Source: an uncultured Kangiellaceae bacterium (GTDB taxonomy: Bacteria; Pseudomonadota; Gammaproteobacteria; Enterobacterales; Kangiellaceae). Taken from it: a DNA stretch of 64,000 nucleotides. Below, piece by piece: positions 25,001-32,923 of this stretch (position 1 is the stretch's first letter; every line of letters starts with the position of its first letter). The stretch lies in assembly GCA_905479925.1 (NCBI GenBank), contig CAJQOL010000009.1:1-64000 (forward strand), in the 5' to 3' direction. Made by a program: the position numbers and the translations under genes. The notes below the pieces were generated by a model. The model was given only the letters and a program-made list of their open reading frames with translations. It ran no database searches and was not told where the DNA came from.

Positions 25001-26542
25001 ACGAAAACAGCAACATCTGATCGTGCTAAGGCGCTTCAAATTTGGAGTTTCCCTGGCGGTAGCAAAATTAGTGAAGTCCTGGTTGACCATGACCTACGCC
25101 GAGTAGAATTTAATTCTGACAGTTCTTATTTTCTGACAAAAGATGGCTACCAACAAGCAAAGCTTTGGCACACCACTAGTGGTGACTTGGTCAAGCAGTT
25201 TTCTGAGGAAGACTCAAACTACCAGCTAAGTCCCATCGAGAATAAACTGTATGTTTCTCGTAGCGATAAGACGCTTGAAATCTATTCGGGGCCCAGCTTT
25301 GAAAACGTAAAATCGATGACTATTGGTCATAAAGTTTCTGAAATTAAAATTTTCACCAACAACTCAACCCTAGCATTAGTTGGCGATGGGATATCGTTAT
25401 TGTCATTTGAAGACAAGCTACTACTTCATGACAAGCAGGCAAATTTTATTAGTCCTACTGGGGAAACGTTTTTCGCGAGCACGCCTATCAACGAGAATGT
25501 CATCAATGTTCGAGTTGCAAACGAGGGAATAACACTTAAGAGTTTTGGTCCATTTCTCAACCCGCCGACATTTACTATCGACAGAAAAGAGCGGTTTATC
25601 GCCGTAATGAGCACCGGCGCCGATAAAACATCGCACGCTCTGCAAGTGTTTGACTTCAACAGTGGCAAATTAATTAAAAATCTAAATATTGAAAGTGAGC
25701 GCTATTACTCTCCAACTTTTACCTTGGGCGGAGACTCTATTGTTTATAATTTCACTCCTAAATCGTTAAAGTCGTGGTCACTATTGGACAGTAGTCATAG
25801 CTATAAACATTCGGAAAATGTCGAGAATTTTGCCATTGGCACAAAAGGAGACCTTCTCGCCGTTTACTCCGCAGACCATAGAGCCGACATCTTTCGTATC
25901 ACCCTTTGGTCAATAAAGGACCAGAAAATAAAACTAGACCTTCCGCTGACCAGTAAAGTTTATGGTATGGCTTTTGACGATAAACAAAGCTACTTAGCTA
26001 TCGACCAGTCGGACTCTTTCAGTTTAATCAACCTTAACGACTTCGAAATCGAGAAAACCATCAGCGCAGACACCTATGTAACTAAACGGCACAACTCCAT
26101 TAGTTTTTTGGGCAATAGATTGCTGAGAGTACGAAGCGAAATCAACTTGTGGAATTTATCGACCGAGTCAATCGAAATGAATTTCGATTCCAAAACAAGG
26201 ATTGGCGACGTTTACAGTTATGAAACAGATTCGGAGCTAGAGAAGCTACTAATAAATCACAGCGATGGTGGAACTCTTTTTTCAATTGATACCGGAAAGC
26301 TCTTACAAACATTTCCAGAAAATCTGCAATCATCAGGTTTTAGCTCTCAAGGACTACCGCTAGTTTTGACCGATGTCGGTGCTAAAAGAGCTGTATCAAC
26401 CGACAATATTGAGTTTGAGCAACTCTATGACTATGCCGCTTCAAAACTTATTAATAACAAGCGATGTTTGACCGACAGCCAAAGAGCGCTTTTCTACCTA
26501 CCCACAGTGGATGATGAAAATGTAAAGAAAAAAGGCTGTTAG
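22046..26542 (+). CDS. TIR domain / transmembrane / WD40-repeat protein, 1,498 residues
   Basis: The protein has three parts. Residues about 5-210 are a TIR-like domain. It opens YHAFISYRH, has FRDEEALPADADLSNSI and IVLCSPRSRTSTFVADEIDYF. The Glu in VADEID (105 from this start) takes the place of the catalytic Glu of NAD-cleaving TIR domains. One transmembrane helix (about 255-277) follows, with RQRAKR before and KEQATKER after it. The remaining 1,200 residues are WD40-like repeats, seen as IKIWSADTGEKI, IYIWSMTDKRL, IFWSLETGETIG, ITYWSLETGKKL, ALQIWSFPGG, ITLWSIKDQK and INLWNLSTE. That is enough for two or more beta-propellers. By the charge pattern the TIR is cytoplasmic and the propellers periplasmic. 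A TTG at 22037 is an alternative start. No defence genes are adjacent. Roles as NADase or stress sensor are inference. Confidence 0.88.
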   Translation: MDHNKIEYHAFISYRHLDNVESGRQWATWLHQTIETYRVPSELVGKINNRGEPIPERVFPIFRDEEALPADADLSNSIVRALEQSKFLIVLCSPRSRTSTFVADEIDYFKKLGRSNHIIAGIIDGEPNTSLDDGKIDAGFTKQDECFPEPLQYTYDEKGNRTNNRSEPIASDFRLTLDNRKQQGWTSPEALKQYLVQKDSFSKSQIKELCTSYEKQINLMLLKIIAGIIGVPLDDLTQRDKEYQLALERQRAKRLTQWLAAIAVLAIMAIGAGAMAWQQKEQATKERNSALSTQSLFLADLGRQKFDEHRYNEAVLLGLNATPGHYGGERPLVAEARDELYRATINQSKLQQFDHWTANKFIISPDRSTALLTYVAKAEIVSLTNFGVAHTLTYRNNQNSFENIVSADFDKPSERLLVGTKSTFALNAGETYEERLYSGTVELWSVKGGNKLLSVDYDEPINKVIFSPDESKALVASDNGTASVIDFSTGSIELTLAHEAAVTWVSYYDDGNKLLTMAQDQSIKIWSADTGEKIHSFEFDNQPVSAVISNDQSLLLVTLENQADLYSLDSFKRIQSYPHNSKVPAIFSSKDNVLTTEYYSISESSTLDGEILAISSYAHEEALKSMKVIGDKLISTDSNNRIYIWSMTDKRLLKQFNHDATAEALELFEEHNKLITSSDSGIVVWDASPEYKDNYQLSPAETFIERPRYTPSGNNIVDSVNNKQTKSYFRHLPSNNIVHGETVWPDQWKMAYDHQSRKVLLPKYRQNATLLSLASHARIELLKSSQVDLRDAVFSADDQSLALVGSSIKIYDTNDGTILFELEHSGSTKGFFINDDSEFVSFSQYDMIFWSLETGETIGKYSIDKSFSIKEIALTPNNKNIFIYSEGSYRRFKPTKGRSYLISPENKKALFTFEHERKIDEPLFSADGKIFVAPGADRFSESYITYWSLETGKKLTTLEHNGFIENVGLAKNGKYLYSWTDEKHKTKTATSDRAKALQIWSFPGGSKISEVLVDHDLRRVEFNSDSSYFLTKDGYQQAKLWHTTSGDLVKQFSEEDSNYQLSPIENKLYVSRSDKTLEIYSGPSFENVKSMTIGHKVSEIKIFTNNSTLALVGDGISLLSFEDKLLLHDKQANFISPTGETFFASTPINENVINVRVANEGITLKSFGPFLNPPTFTIDRKERFIAVMSTGADKTSHALQVFDFNSGKLIKNLNIESERYYSPTFTLGGDSIVYNFTPKSLKSWSLLDSSHSYKHSENVENFAIGTKGDLLAVYSADHRADIFRITLWSIKDQKIKLDLPLTSKVYGMAFDDKQSYLAIDQSDSFSLINLNDFEIEKTISADTYVTKRHNSISFLGNRLLRVRSEINLWNLSTESIEMNFDSKTRIGDVYSYETDSELEKLLINHSDGGTLFSIDTGKLLQTFPENLQSSGFSSQGLPLVLTDVGAKRAVSTDNIEFEQLYDYAASKLINNKRCLTDSQRALFYLPTVDDENVKKKGC

Positions 26543-26567
26543 CGAGGTATACTTTCCACCGCGCAAT

Positions 26568-26582
26568 TGATAATGATTATCA
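26568..26582 (+). promoter_or_regulatory. Perfect Fur box (7-1-7)
   Basis: TGATAAT-G-ATTATCA is a perfect palindrome with the classic 7-1-7 Fur pattern. The word GCAATTGATAAT repeats at 26563 and 26587, giving a second half-site. It lies 60-74 bases before the ATG of the 74-residue gene. It is the strongest Fur site in the window. Confidence 0.85.
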
Positions 26583-26641
26583 TTTGCAATTGATAATTTC
26601 ATAAGCTACTATTTGGTTACTTACTGTCAATAGCGTAAAAA

Positions 26642-26866
26642 ATGATCATGAGCTATCAAATTGAAGCGTTTTTGGAAAATGGTAATCCTTCGTTAAAAAT
26701 ATGGGATTCAAAGGATCATTCACTCTGCTTATCCTGGACTTACCGAGGCAATGAGATAAATAAAAGCCAAGAAATCAAAAAGGAAGTTCACCGATTATTT
26801 AGGCAGTTACTTTTGTTAACACTCAAGGAAGATGTTAATAATGTTCGAGTATTTAAAGCCAAGTAA
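26642..26866 (+). CDS. Small hypothetical protein, probably Fur-regulated
   Basis: I do not recognise this 74-residue protein. It has an N-terminal beta-like part (SYQIEAFLENGNPSLKIWD, then SLCLSWTYRG) and a C-terminal amphipathic helix with IKKEVHRLFRQLLLLTL and a basic end. It has no signal peptide or membrane helix. Two in-frame ATGs (26642, 26648) have no obvious ribosome site. The perfect Fur box upstream is the main clue: it should be repressed by iron. The reading frame is well defined, but it could still be a short spurious frame. Confidence 0.6.
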   Translation: MIMSYQIEAFLENGNPSLKIWDSKDHSLCLSWTYRGNEINKSQEIKKEVHRLFRQLLLLTLKEDVNNVRVFKAK

Positions 26867-26903
26867 ATGCGTCTATTGTTAATCTAACAGCGCTTTGTAA
26901 GCT

Positions 26904-27020
26904 TCAATTATGTGGCTTTGAAAGGAGTTTTGAAAGCTGTAGACGTATGGCTATTTTGTAACTGAGAATAACGAAGGCAACAATCGCAATAATTTCGAGC
27001 GTGTAGTTTTCTATATTCAT
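26904..27020 (-). CDS. Possible single-helix membrane peptide of 38 residues
   Basis: The frame reads MNIENYTLEIIAIVAFVILS, then a basic tail ending LLSKPHN. It has one hydrophobic helix of about 18 residues. The ATG lies 24 bases downstream of the stop codon of the 262-residue exported protein on the same strand, with AAGG about 10 bases before it. It is too short to be certain and I know no relative. Confidence 0.4.
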   Translation of the reverse strand: MNIENYTLEIIAIVAFVILSYKIAIRLQLSKLLSKPHN

Positions 27021-27044
27021 AGTCTGTTCGCCTTAATATTTCAA

Positions 27045-27833
27045 TTAGTGGCTATGGCCATGCTCATGTGCATCGCCAGAAACCGGATACACGCCTTTCT
27101 CGCTGCTATAATAGGAGGTTTCGGAATGTGCGATAAATCCAAGATTGATCATCTTTTGAAGAAAAGGATCAGACTCGTTATCTCCTACATCCGCATAGTC
27201 AACGAGATCAAAATTATCGTATTTTTTAAAGTAAGCGTTTACAGCAGTTGGTTCGGTCTCTAAGCTCATTAATTTCCATGTCACTTCTCGAACATAGGTA
27301 TTCAGCTTAAATTTTTCAGGTAGGTTATATTTTGTTAGTTTCAATACTTTCGCAGTTTCAGTGACGTTAGCTTTCGCGTTAACCCGTTGAAAGGAGGTTA
27401 AAACTTTGCAATCGTTTTGCGTTGTTTCGGTGACATCCATTGTGCCAAACATGCTTTGAGTAATCAGTCCTTTCTTGTCTCCCCAGCTATCGGATGCTCC
27501 CGCTAAAATTTCATTCGGCTGATATTCAATCCCTTTTTCAAACTGATCGAAGTATTTAAAGAGCTTCATTTTGCCATTTTTAGTAAGCTCCCAAATCTCT
27601 GAAATATCATTTTGGGTATAAATAATTTGGTTTCTCTGCCGCGCAAATAACAAAGACTTTTTTTCCTTTTTTCCGTTCTTTTGAGTCGTCTCGATTTGGT
27701 AGAGAGCAGCGACGCTTTGACCGGAACCAAGTTTTTCCTGACTTTCGCAGCCATATTTGGCAGCTAACACCTGAGGCGTTACAAGGAAAGGAGTGACAGC
27801 AAAAATAAAGAAAGTAGAAATTCGTTTTTTCAT
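27045..27833 (-). CDS. Exported hypothetical protein with a histidine-rich C-terminus
   Basis: The 262-residue protein has a signal peptide (MKKRISTFFIFAVTPFLVTP, cleavage near VLA-AK) and mature text that I do not recognise. Two cysteines (CESQ near the N-terminus and DCKV in the middle) could form a disulfide. The charge pattern is basic in the first half. The last 10 residues (DAHEHGHSH) are rich in His, which often binds divalent metal ions. It follows a Fur-controlled small gene on the opposite strand. Start: ATG at 27833; a TTG at 27842 is possible but less likely. A metal-linked role is inference from the tail only. Confidence 0.7.
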   Translation of the reverse strand: MKKRISTFFIFAVTPFLVTPQVLAAKYGCESQEKLGSGQSVAALYQIETTQKNGKKEKKSLLFARQRNQIIYTQNDISEIWELTKNGKMKLFKYFDQFEKGIEYQPNEILAGASDSWGDKKGLITQSMFGTMDVTETTQNDCKVLTSFQRVNAKANVTETAKVLKLTKYNLPEKFKLNTYVREVTWKLMSLETEPTAVNAYFKKYDNFDLVDYADVGDNESDPFLQKMINLGFIAHSETSYYSSEKGVYPVSGDAHEHGHSH

Positions 27834-27972
27834 TTTAATCAAAGCTCATTTAGCAATGTTTACCAATGCCGCTAGATTAGTTTTGATTTATTTCATCTAT
27901 GTGTCTTTTGTTTGACAGTAATATTACAGTCACAAGAATTTAACAAGGAAGGAATGGGCTAGTCACTAATAA

Positions 27973-28241
27973 CTAGTACTCGAACACAGGGATTTTGATG
28001 AGTTCAGAGTTCACCCAACAATCTAGTGCAAGGCGTGATTCGAAGGGAATGGCTAGCCCTTTTCAAGAGTCACAACACTGTAATAGATTGTTGGGTGAGC
28101 TCCCTTCGGGCCAGTCGAGAAGCCGGCCAGCCCGTTGTTACTCCCCTTTGAAATAGCTTGCTAGTCCCGCAGGTGAGCGCCTAGCTCTAACCGACTTCTC
28201 GGCTGGCTGAACTCATCAAAATCCCTGTGTTCGAGTACTAG
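27973..28241. mobile_element. 269-bp element with perfect 35-bp terminal inverted repeats (MITE-like)
   Basis: Bases 27973-28007 and 28207-28241 are exact inverted copies of 35 bases, beginning CTAGTACTCGAACACAGGGA. Inside is a second pair: TCACCCAACAATCT at 28011-28024 and AGATTGTTGGGTGA near 28086-28099. Further in, CGAGAAG-type and CTTCTCG arms can pair. The element holds no protein frame. It may be a miniature inverted-repeat transposable element, with CTAG at each end as part of the repeat or as a 4-bp target duplication. The left flank also carries GGGCTAGT about 14 bases further out, mirroring the right flank. No transposase for it is in the window. Confidence 0.82.
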
Positions 28242-28347
28242 CCCTTTGAAAAGAATAGATTGTCCAATTATTACAGGAGCTGTTTATTGCTACCAGCTCG
28301 CTCTTCCAAGCCGGCAGTCAATTTTAACTTGCTGAGATTACAGCTTT

Positions 28348-31300
28348 TTATTCCAAAACTATCTTTCTCATATTGTCATTAGAATTACGGTCAATCATCT
28401 TAATATAAGGATCAACACCGGCATATTCCGGCAATGTCTCTACTTCGATGACTAACGAATTTTCTCCTTTTTCTATCGTATGCTTCTCAAAATAGATGAC
28501 GTGCTCACTACCCTTACTTTTATCAGGGTCCTTTGAGAAAATACCGATATCAAACGGCGCAGATAAATCCGTTTCCGTTTCTTCGCCCTGACCGTCCGCG
28601 TAGAATTTATTAGCCTCAACCGTAAGAGTCAATTGGTAATTTCCATTATCCAATTTTTTAGCGGTCGCCTCTTTCATTTTTAAATCAAAAATCGTTATCT
28701 TCTTAAACAAATCGTCGATAAACGAATAATCCTCTTGATTGGCTTCAGCCTTTAAGAAGGTCAACAGATCTAAAGTAGTCGGATAGGGGTCAGCCACGTA
28801 TTGAAACTTCTCTAGGAATTTCTTCAAAGCCGTATTAACAGCTACTTCACCCATTCTATCTCTTAAGGCGTACATCACAACACCGCCCTTCTGATAGTGG
28901 ATATATTGCTGATTTTCAGCCCGGTACAGAGGCATTTCTTCTATCACTTCTGCACTTCGTCCTCTAAGGTAACGGTCCATTTCCCATTTAAGAAACTTTC
29001 TCAACTGGTCCTTACCGAGGTGTTTTTCCATTACCATATAAGCGGAATATTCCGATAACGTTTCAGATAGAACCGCGCTGCCCTGCACATTCGCTGGGGT
29101 AATTTGATGACCCCACCATTGATGCGCCATTTCGTGAGCAGTTACGAAATAAACATAGTCAATCGCATCGATATCTCTTAGGTCTGCGATGAATCCAATA
29201 TCTTCTGAGTATGGAATGGTATTCGAGAAACTCTGAGCGAAACTGGCATACCGTGGAAATTCGATGATTCTTACTTGACGATGCTGGTAAGGTGAAAACT
29301 GCTCACCAAAATAATCCAATGAATCTTTGACAGACTTTACCATTCGCTCCACATTTTTATCGTGCTTAGGATGATGGTAAACTTCAATCTTAACGTCGTT
29401 ATGAACATCTTCCTTAACTTGGTAACTACCAGATAAAAAGGAAACAAAGTTGAAGATAGGTGCATCCATTTTATAATGGTAGTAATTGCGACCGTTTTCA
29501 GTCCATTCCTTTTGCAGATAACCAGGAGAAATAGCGAACTGATCATCACTCGTCGAAACAATGGTTTCGAAGTTAATGAAGTCCGCTTCCTTACCGATAA
29601 AATTAGTTCCGTATTGAGATTCATCTTCTAACTTAGGTAACCGCTGTGGTGGTGGTAAGTCATGTTTACGTCGTTCATGTCGATCACTTATTTCACCGCC
29701 AGCGTTATAGCCAAAATGTGGGAATATCGCAAAGTTATTAACGAAGGAACCGTTAGCAACTACACCAGTATCTGAACCACGGTCCACAAAACCTTTGTTT
29801 GAACGCTCAAACTCAAAATCTAAACGGGAGCTACTTCCTGCCTCCATTGGAGGATTAAATTCGATCCAAGTAATTCCATATTGTTCGTCTCTTTCACCTT
29901 CGGAAGCGCCGTCAATTGAGAAAGATAACGATCGATTCTTGCCGGAATCCCAAGTCAACATCACTTTTTCTAACGGTGTAGAATTTTTGTTGGTTATTAA
30001 ATAATGACCTTTGGCCACTAGCTTTCTTTCCGTTGGATAAAAATCAACTTCCGCATAAACATCAGTAATTGTAGGCACTTCAAGATTTTCAAATTGTTTG
30101 TATTTCACTTCAAAAGCTGCCTGTAGGTCTAAGCTTTCTTCACGTGATACGTAATCATTCAAAACGCGAGTGTTGTAGTATATAAAACTACCTGTACCAA
30201 CAAATGTCACTAAACCGATAAAGATTGATGCTAGACCTAGTGTTCCCATATTTTTTGTTAACATCTTAAAGCGATACTTTAATTCATACTCGCTTCCTCG
30301 TCGCCATAAACCATATCCCAAGATAATAAGGATAAGAGTAAACCCGCTCCAATAAAGGTTGTACCAAAACCTAGGCTGTAAGAAATGACCATACTGATTA
30401 ATATCTGAGTAAACCATTCCAGGTGCCTCACCAAAATGCCACATATTATGCTCGAGGCCTAACTGTGAGAGCACGACCGTGGAAATAATGTAACCAACAA
30501 ATATCATCATTCCAATATACTTGTTTGGGCTAAGCACCTGAATCAAGATAGCCAAAATCGTCGTCATTACCATAGGCACAATAAAAGTAAGTGCTAGAAT
30601 TCCAAAATACACTGACCATTCGAAGTTAGCGTATGATTTTGTCATTTGATAAAAAACGGTGAAGGCCATTCCTGCTAAGCACAAACTGACAATAACGGAT
30701 ACTAACGCCAACAGTTTGGGAAAATAGATACTCCAGTTCTTAGTAGGAGTACTTTCGACAATATCCCCAATCCCTAAGTTTCTTTCTTGCCAAACAATCT
30801 CTGCGGAGTAATAGGTCATAACTATCATAACCATGAGTCCAAACGCGCCAACAATGTAGTCCGCCATATTTCTAGTCAATGGCCAATTGCTGGTCCCAAA
30901 CGAGCCGTTACTATCAAAGAACAATGTAATAAGCATGAACATGGAAAATACGCACAAAATAACGAATGGTGCACTTTTAATGATCTGCAGCACTTCGAAT
31001 CGTGTCCTAGCGAAGAATCGCAACCAATCGACACCTATGCCGTTCTCGGGCTTGCTTAATTTGAATCGTGAAGGTGGTTTTAGAGTACTAAGTTGTTTAT
31101 TCTTTTCTGATTTGATGTTTTTGGGTTTTCTTACATCATGGAAGTAGTGGGTTAAACCGACTAGAAGTAGAGTGACGGCCATCCAAATAACGCGATTGAC
31201 AAGTAGAACGCCTTCCAAGGGTACCAAATTGTTGTTTCTTTCGAACGGTGTCCAGTATTTAGTTAACTGACTAAACGCACCAAAACCAAGTGGATCAAGA

Positions 31301-31920
31301 AGTGCCGATACATCAATATAGTCCGGATTACTAAGCAACTGCCTTGAAATCGTATATAAGATAAAAAAGCCGACAACCCCTAGATACATCCCCATCATTG
31401 AACGAGTTTTCAAAGCAAAAATATAGAACATTGCCGAAAAGAATAAGAAGTTAGGAATTACAAAAACGATGTAAGTCCAGAGGTAAGGTAATAGGTTAGT
31501 GTCCCCTAGTCTTTCAGCATCGACAGTGGGCCAAAAACTTCCAATAAATGTTCCAAGGGGTACCATTAAGAAAATGGTCAAACAAAATAAATAGGCTCCG
31601 AATAATCGTCCCCATAAATATGCTCCATTATCGATAGGCATGGTCAACATGATGCCATCCATTTTAAAGTTAGTATCACGCACAGCGGTACCACCGACAA
31701 AATTGGCAACGACAAACATGCCAACAATAAGACTCATTATCAGCATAGTTTGGGTGATAGCATGTGGACTATTAAAGTTTACGTTAGATGATCCGCCAAT
31801 CTGAACGTTTGTCGAGATCATGGCGAAGAATGGCAATAAGAAAAAAAGCAGCAAAGTAACATAAAAAGAAGGCTGCTTTCGGAAGTAGTTAAATTCAAAC
31901 TTTGCGAGTTTTAGAAACAT
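28348..31920 (-). CDS. ABC-2 type permease fused to an M1-family aminopeptidase
   Basis: The 1,190-residue protein has about 600 residues of ABC-2 permease with at least 12 predicted membrane helices in two blocks (roughly 20-260 and 315-600). It then turns into an M1 peptidase domain. That part has HEMAHQWWGH beginning at His929, the zinc-binding HExxH, followed about 19 residues on by Glu in SETLSEY. A conserved Tyr (YIHYQKGG) is also there. The C-terminal part has a Ser/Glu-rich beta-sandwich. This fusion is a known architecture in annotated genomes. The adjacent upstream ATPase gene should power it. It may export peptides or process substrates in or outside the membrane; the substrate is not known. 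GGGGGGAAAT sits before the ATG. Confidence 0.92.
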   Translation of the reverse strand: MFLKLAKFEFNYFRKQPSFYVTLLLFFLLPFFAMISTNVQIGGSSNVNFNSPHAITQTMLIMSLIVGMFVVANFVGGTAVRDTNFKMDGIMLTMPIDNGAYLWGRLFGAYLFCLTIFLMVPLGTFIGSFWPTVDAERLGDTNLLPYLWTYIVFVIPNFLFFSAMFYIFALKTRSMMGMYLGVVGFFILYTISRQLLSNPDYIDVSALLDPLGFGAFSQLTKYWTPFERNNNLVPLEGVLLVNRVIWMAVTLLLVGLTHYFHDVRKPKNIKSEKNKQLSTLKPPSRFKLSKPENGIGVDWLRFFARTRFEVLQIIKSAPFVILCVFSMFMLITLFFDSNGSFGTSNWPLTRNMADYIVGAFGLMVMIVMTYYSAEIVWQERNLGIGDIVESTPTKNWSIYFPKLLALVSVIVSLCLAGMAFTVFYQMTKSYANFEWSVYFGILALTFIVPMVMTTILAILIQVLSPNKYIGMMIFVGYIISTVVLSQLGLEHNMWHFGEAPGMVYSDINQYGHFLQPRFWYNLYWSGFTLILIILGYGLWRRGSEYELKYRFKMLTKNMGTLGLASIFIGLVTFVGTGSFIYYNTRVLNDYVSREESLDLQAAFEVKYKQFENLEVPTITDVYAEVDFYPTERKLVAKGHYLITNKNSTPLEKVMLTWDSGKNRSLSFSIDGASEGERDEQYGITWIEFNPPMEAGSSSRLDFEFERSNKGFVDRGSDTGVVANGSFVNNFAIFPHFGYNAGGEISDRHERRKHDLPPPQRLPKLEDESQYGTNFIGKEADFINFETIVSTSDDQFAISPGYLQKEWTENGRNYYHYKMDAPIFNFVSFLSGSYQVKEDVHNDVKIEVYHHPKHDKNVERMVKSVKDSLDYFGEQFSPYQHRQVRIIEFPRYASFAQSFSNTIPYSEDIGFIADLRDIDAIDYVYFVTAHEMAHQWWGHQITPANVQGSAVLSETLSEYSAYMVMEKHLGKDQLRKFLKWEMDRYLRGRSAEVIEEMPLYRAENQQYIHYQKGGVVMYALRDRMGEVAVNTALKKFLEKFQYVADPYPTTLDLLTFLKAEANQEDYSFIDDLFKKITIFDLKMKEATAKKLDNGNYQLTLTVEANKFYADGQGEETETDLSAPFDIGIFSKDPDKSKGSEHVIYFEKHTIEKGENSLVIEVETLPEYAGVDPYIKMIDRNSNDNMRKIVLE

Positions 31921-31934
31921 ATTTCCCCCCTCGT

Positions 31935-32813
31935 CTAACCGTTATTACGTGAATTAAACAAGCAAGAGAAATAGACATCTTCCAAATCTGGGGTTAACGC
32001 CTCAAACTCCTCATCGGGTCTTTCGTCAGCAAGCGCATGGATTACGGTTTTGCCTGCCTTTAAACGAGTAGAGATAATTTGATATTTATCTTGATGTGCA
32101 CTCAGGTCGTTCTTGTCTATGATTTTCCTCCAAACCTGCCCGTTTAAAGTATCGACTAATTCACCAGGCTCTCCCGCTAACACAATTTTTCCACCGGCGA
32201 GGATTGCTAATTTGGAGCAAAGCTCTTCGACATCATCAACAATATGAGTTGATAAAATAACGACTTTATTTTCTCCAACCGTTGAAAGTAAATTATGAAA
32301 TCGATTACGCTCTTCAGGGTCAAGGCCCGCAGTCGGCTCATCGACAATTATAAGGTCAGGGTCCCCTACCAATGCCTGTGCGATACCAAACCGCTGACGC
32401 ATTCCACCAGAAAAAGTACTTACTGCTTTCTTACGAGCGTCCCACAAGTTGGTCTGTGCTAACAGTCCATCAACGGACTCTTGCCTAAGCTTTTTATTAC
32501 TAATGCCTTTTAGAATCGCAATGTGATCTAATAAATCCTGAGCATTAATTCGAGGGTAAACATCAAAATCCTGCGGAAGGTAACCTAATTTTTGTCTTAT
32601 TAATTGAGGGTCGTCTTGAACATTTATTCCGTCAAATTTTATCGAGCCGCTATCTGCCTGTTGTAAGGTAGCAATCGTTCTCATTAATGAAGATTTACCT
32701 GCGCCATTGGGACCTAAGAGCCCAAACATCCCCTTATCAATTGACAAGTTAACATCACTTAGCGCTTTAACGCCATTACTATAAGTTTTGGATAGATTGT
32801 TTATCTGTAGCAT
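31935..32813 (-). CDS. ABC transporter ATP-binding protein partner of the permease-aminopeptidase
   Basis: The 292-residue ATPase has a Walker A GPNGAGKSS, a Q-loop, signature FSGGMRQRFGIAQAL, Walker B LIIVDEPTAGLDPEE and the H-loop STHIV. The C-terminal 70 residues form the usual ABC-2 exporter tail (DUF4162-like). It ends 14 bases before the permease-aminopeptidase gene starts, on the same strand, so the two are co-translated and form one exporter. AAGGGAT is placed before the ATG. Confidence 0.95.
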   Translation of the reverse strand: MLQINNLSKTYSNGVKALSDVNLSIDKGMFGLLGPNGAGKSSLMRTIATLQQADSGSIKFDGINVQDDPQLIRQKLGYLPQDFDVYPRINAQDLLDHIAILKGISNKKLRQESVDGLLAQTNLWDARKKAVSTFSGGMRQRFGIAQALVGDPDLIIVDEPTAGLDPEERNRFHNLLSTVGENKVVILSTHIVDDVEELCSKLAILAGGKIVLAGEPGELVDTLNGQVWRKIIDKNDLSAHQDKYQIISTRLKAGKTVIHALADERPDEEFEALTPDLEDVYFSCLFNSRNNG

Positions 32814-32923
32814 GGGATCCCTTCAATTTATTATTTATTTTTAAGCAATTATTCATATAGTCTATAAAAATCGATTTTCATTACACCGTTATTGAGAATT
32901 AATTCAAAAACTGCAATGAAAAC

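Noticed and set aside
28011-28099. Resemblance of the inner inverted repeat of the 269-bp element to an integron attC site (ACCCAAC ... GTTGGGT fits RYYYAAC ... GTTRRRY).
   Set aside because: The inner arms pair over 14 bases without the spaced R/L box pattern and no integrase or gene cassette is near. The 35-bp outer repeats do not belong to attC sites.
22046-28347. A multi-gene defence island around the TIR-WD40 gene.
   Set aside because: Neighbours are an iron-storage locus, a small Fur-controlled gene and an exported protein; no restriction, CBASS, Thoeris or toxin-antitoxin partner is seen. A single-gene role remains possible.
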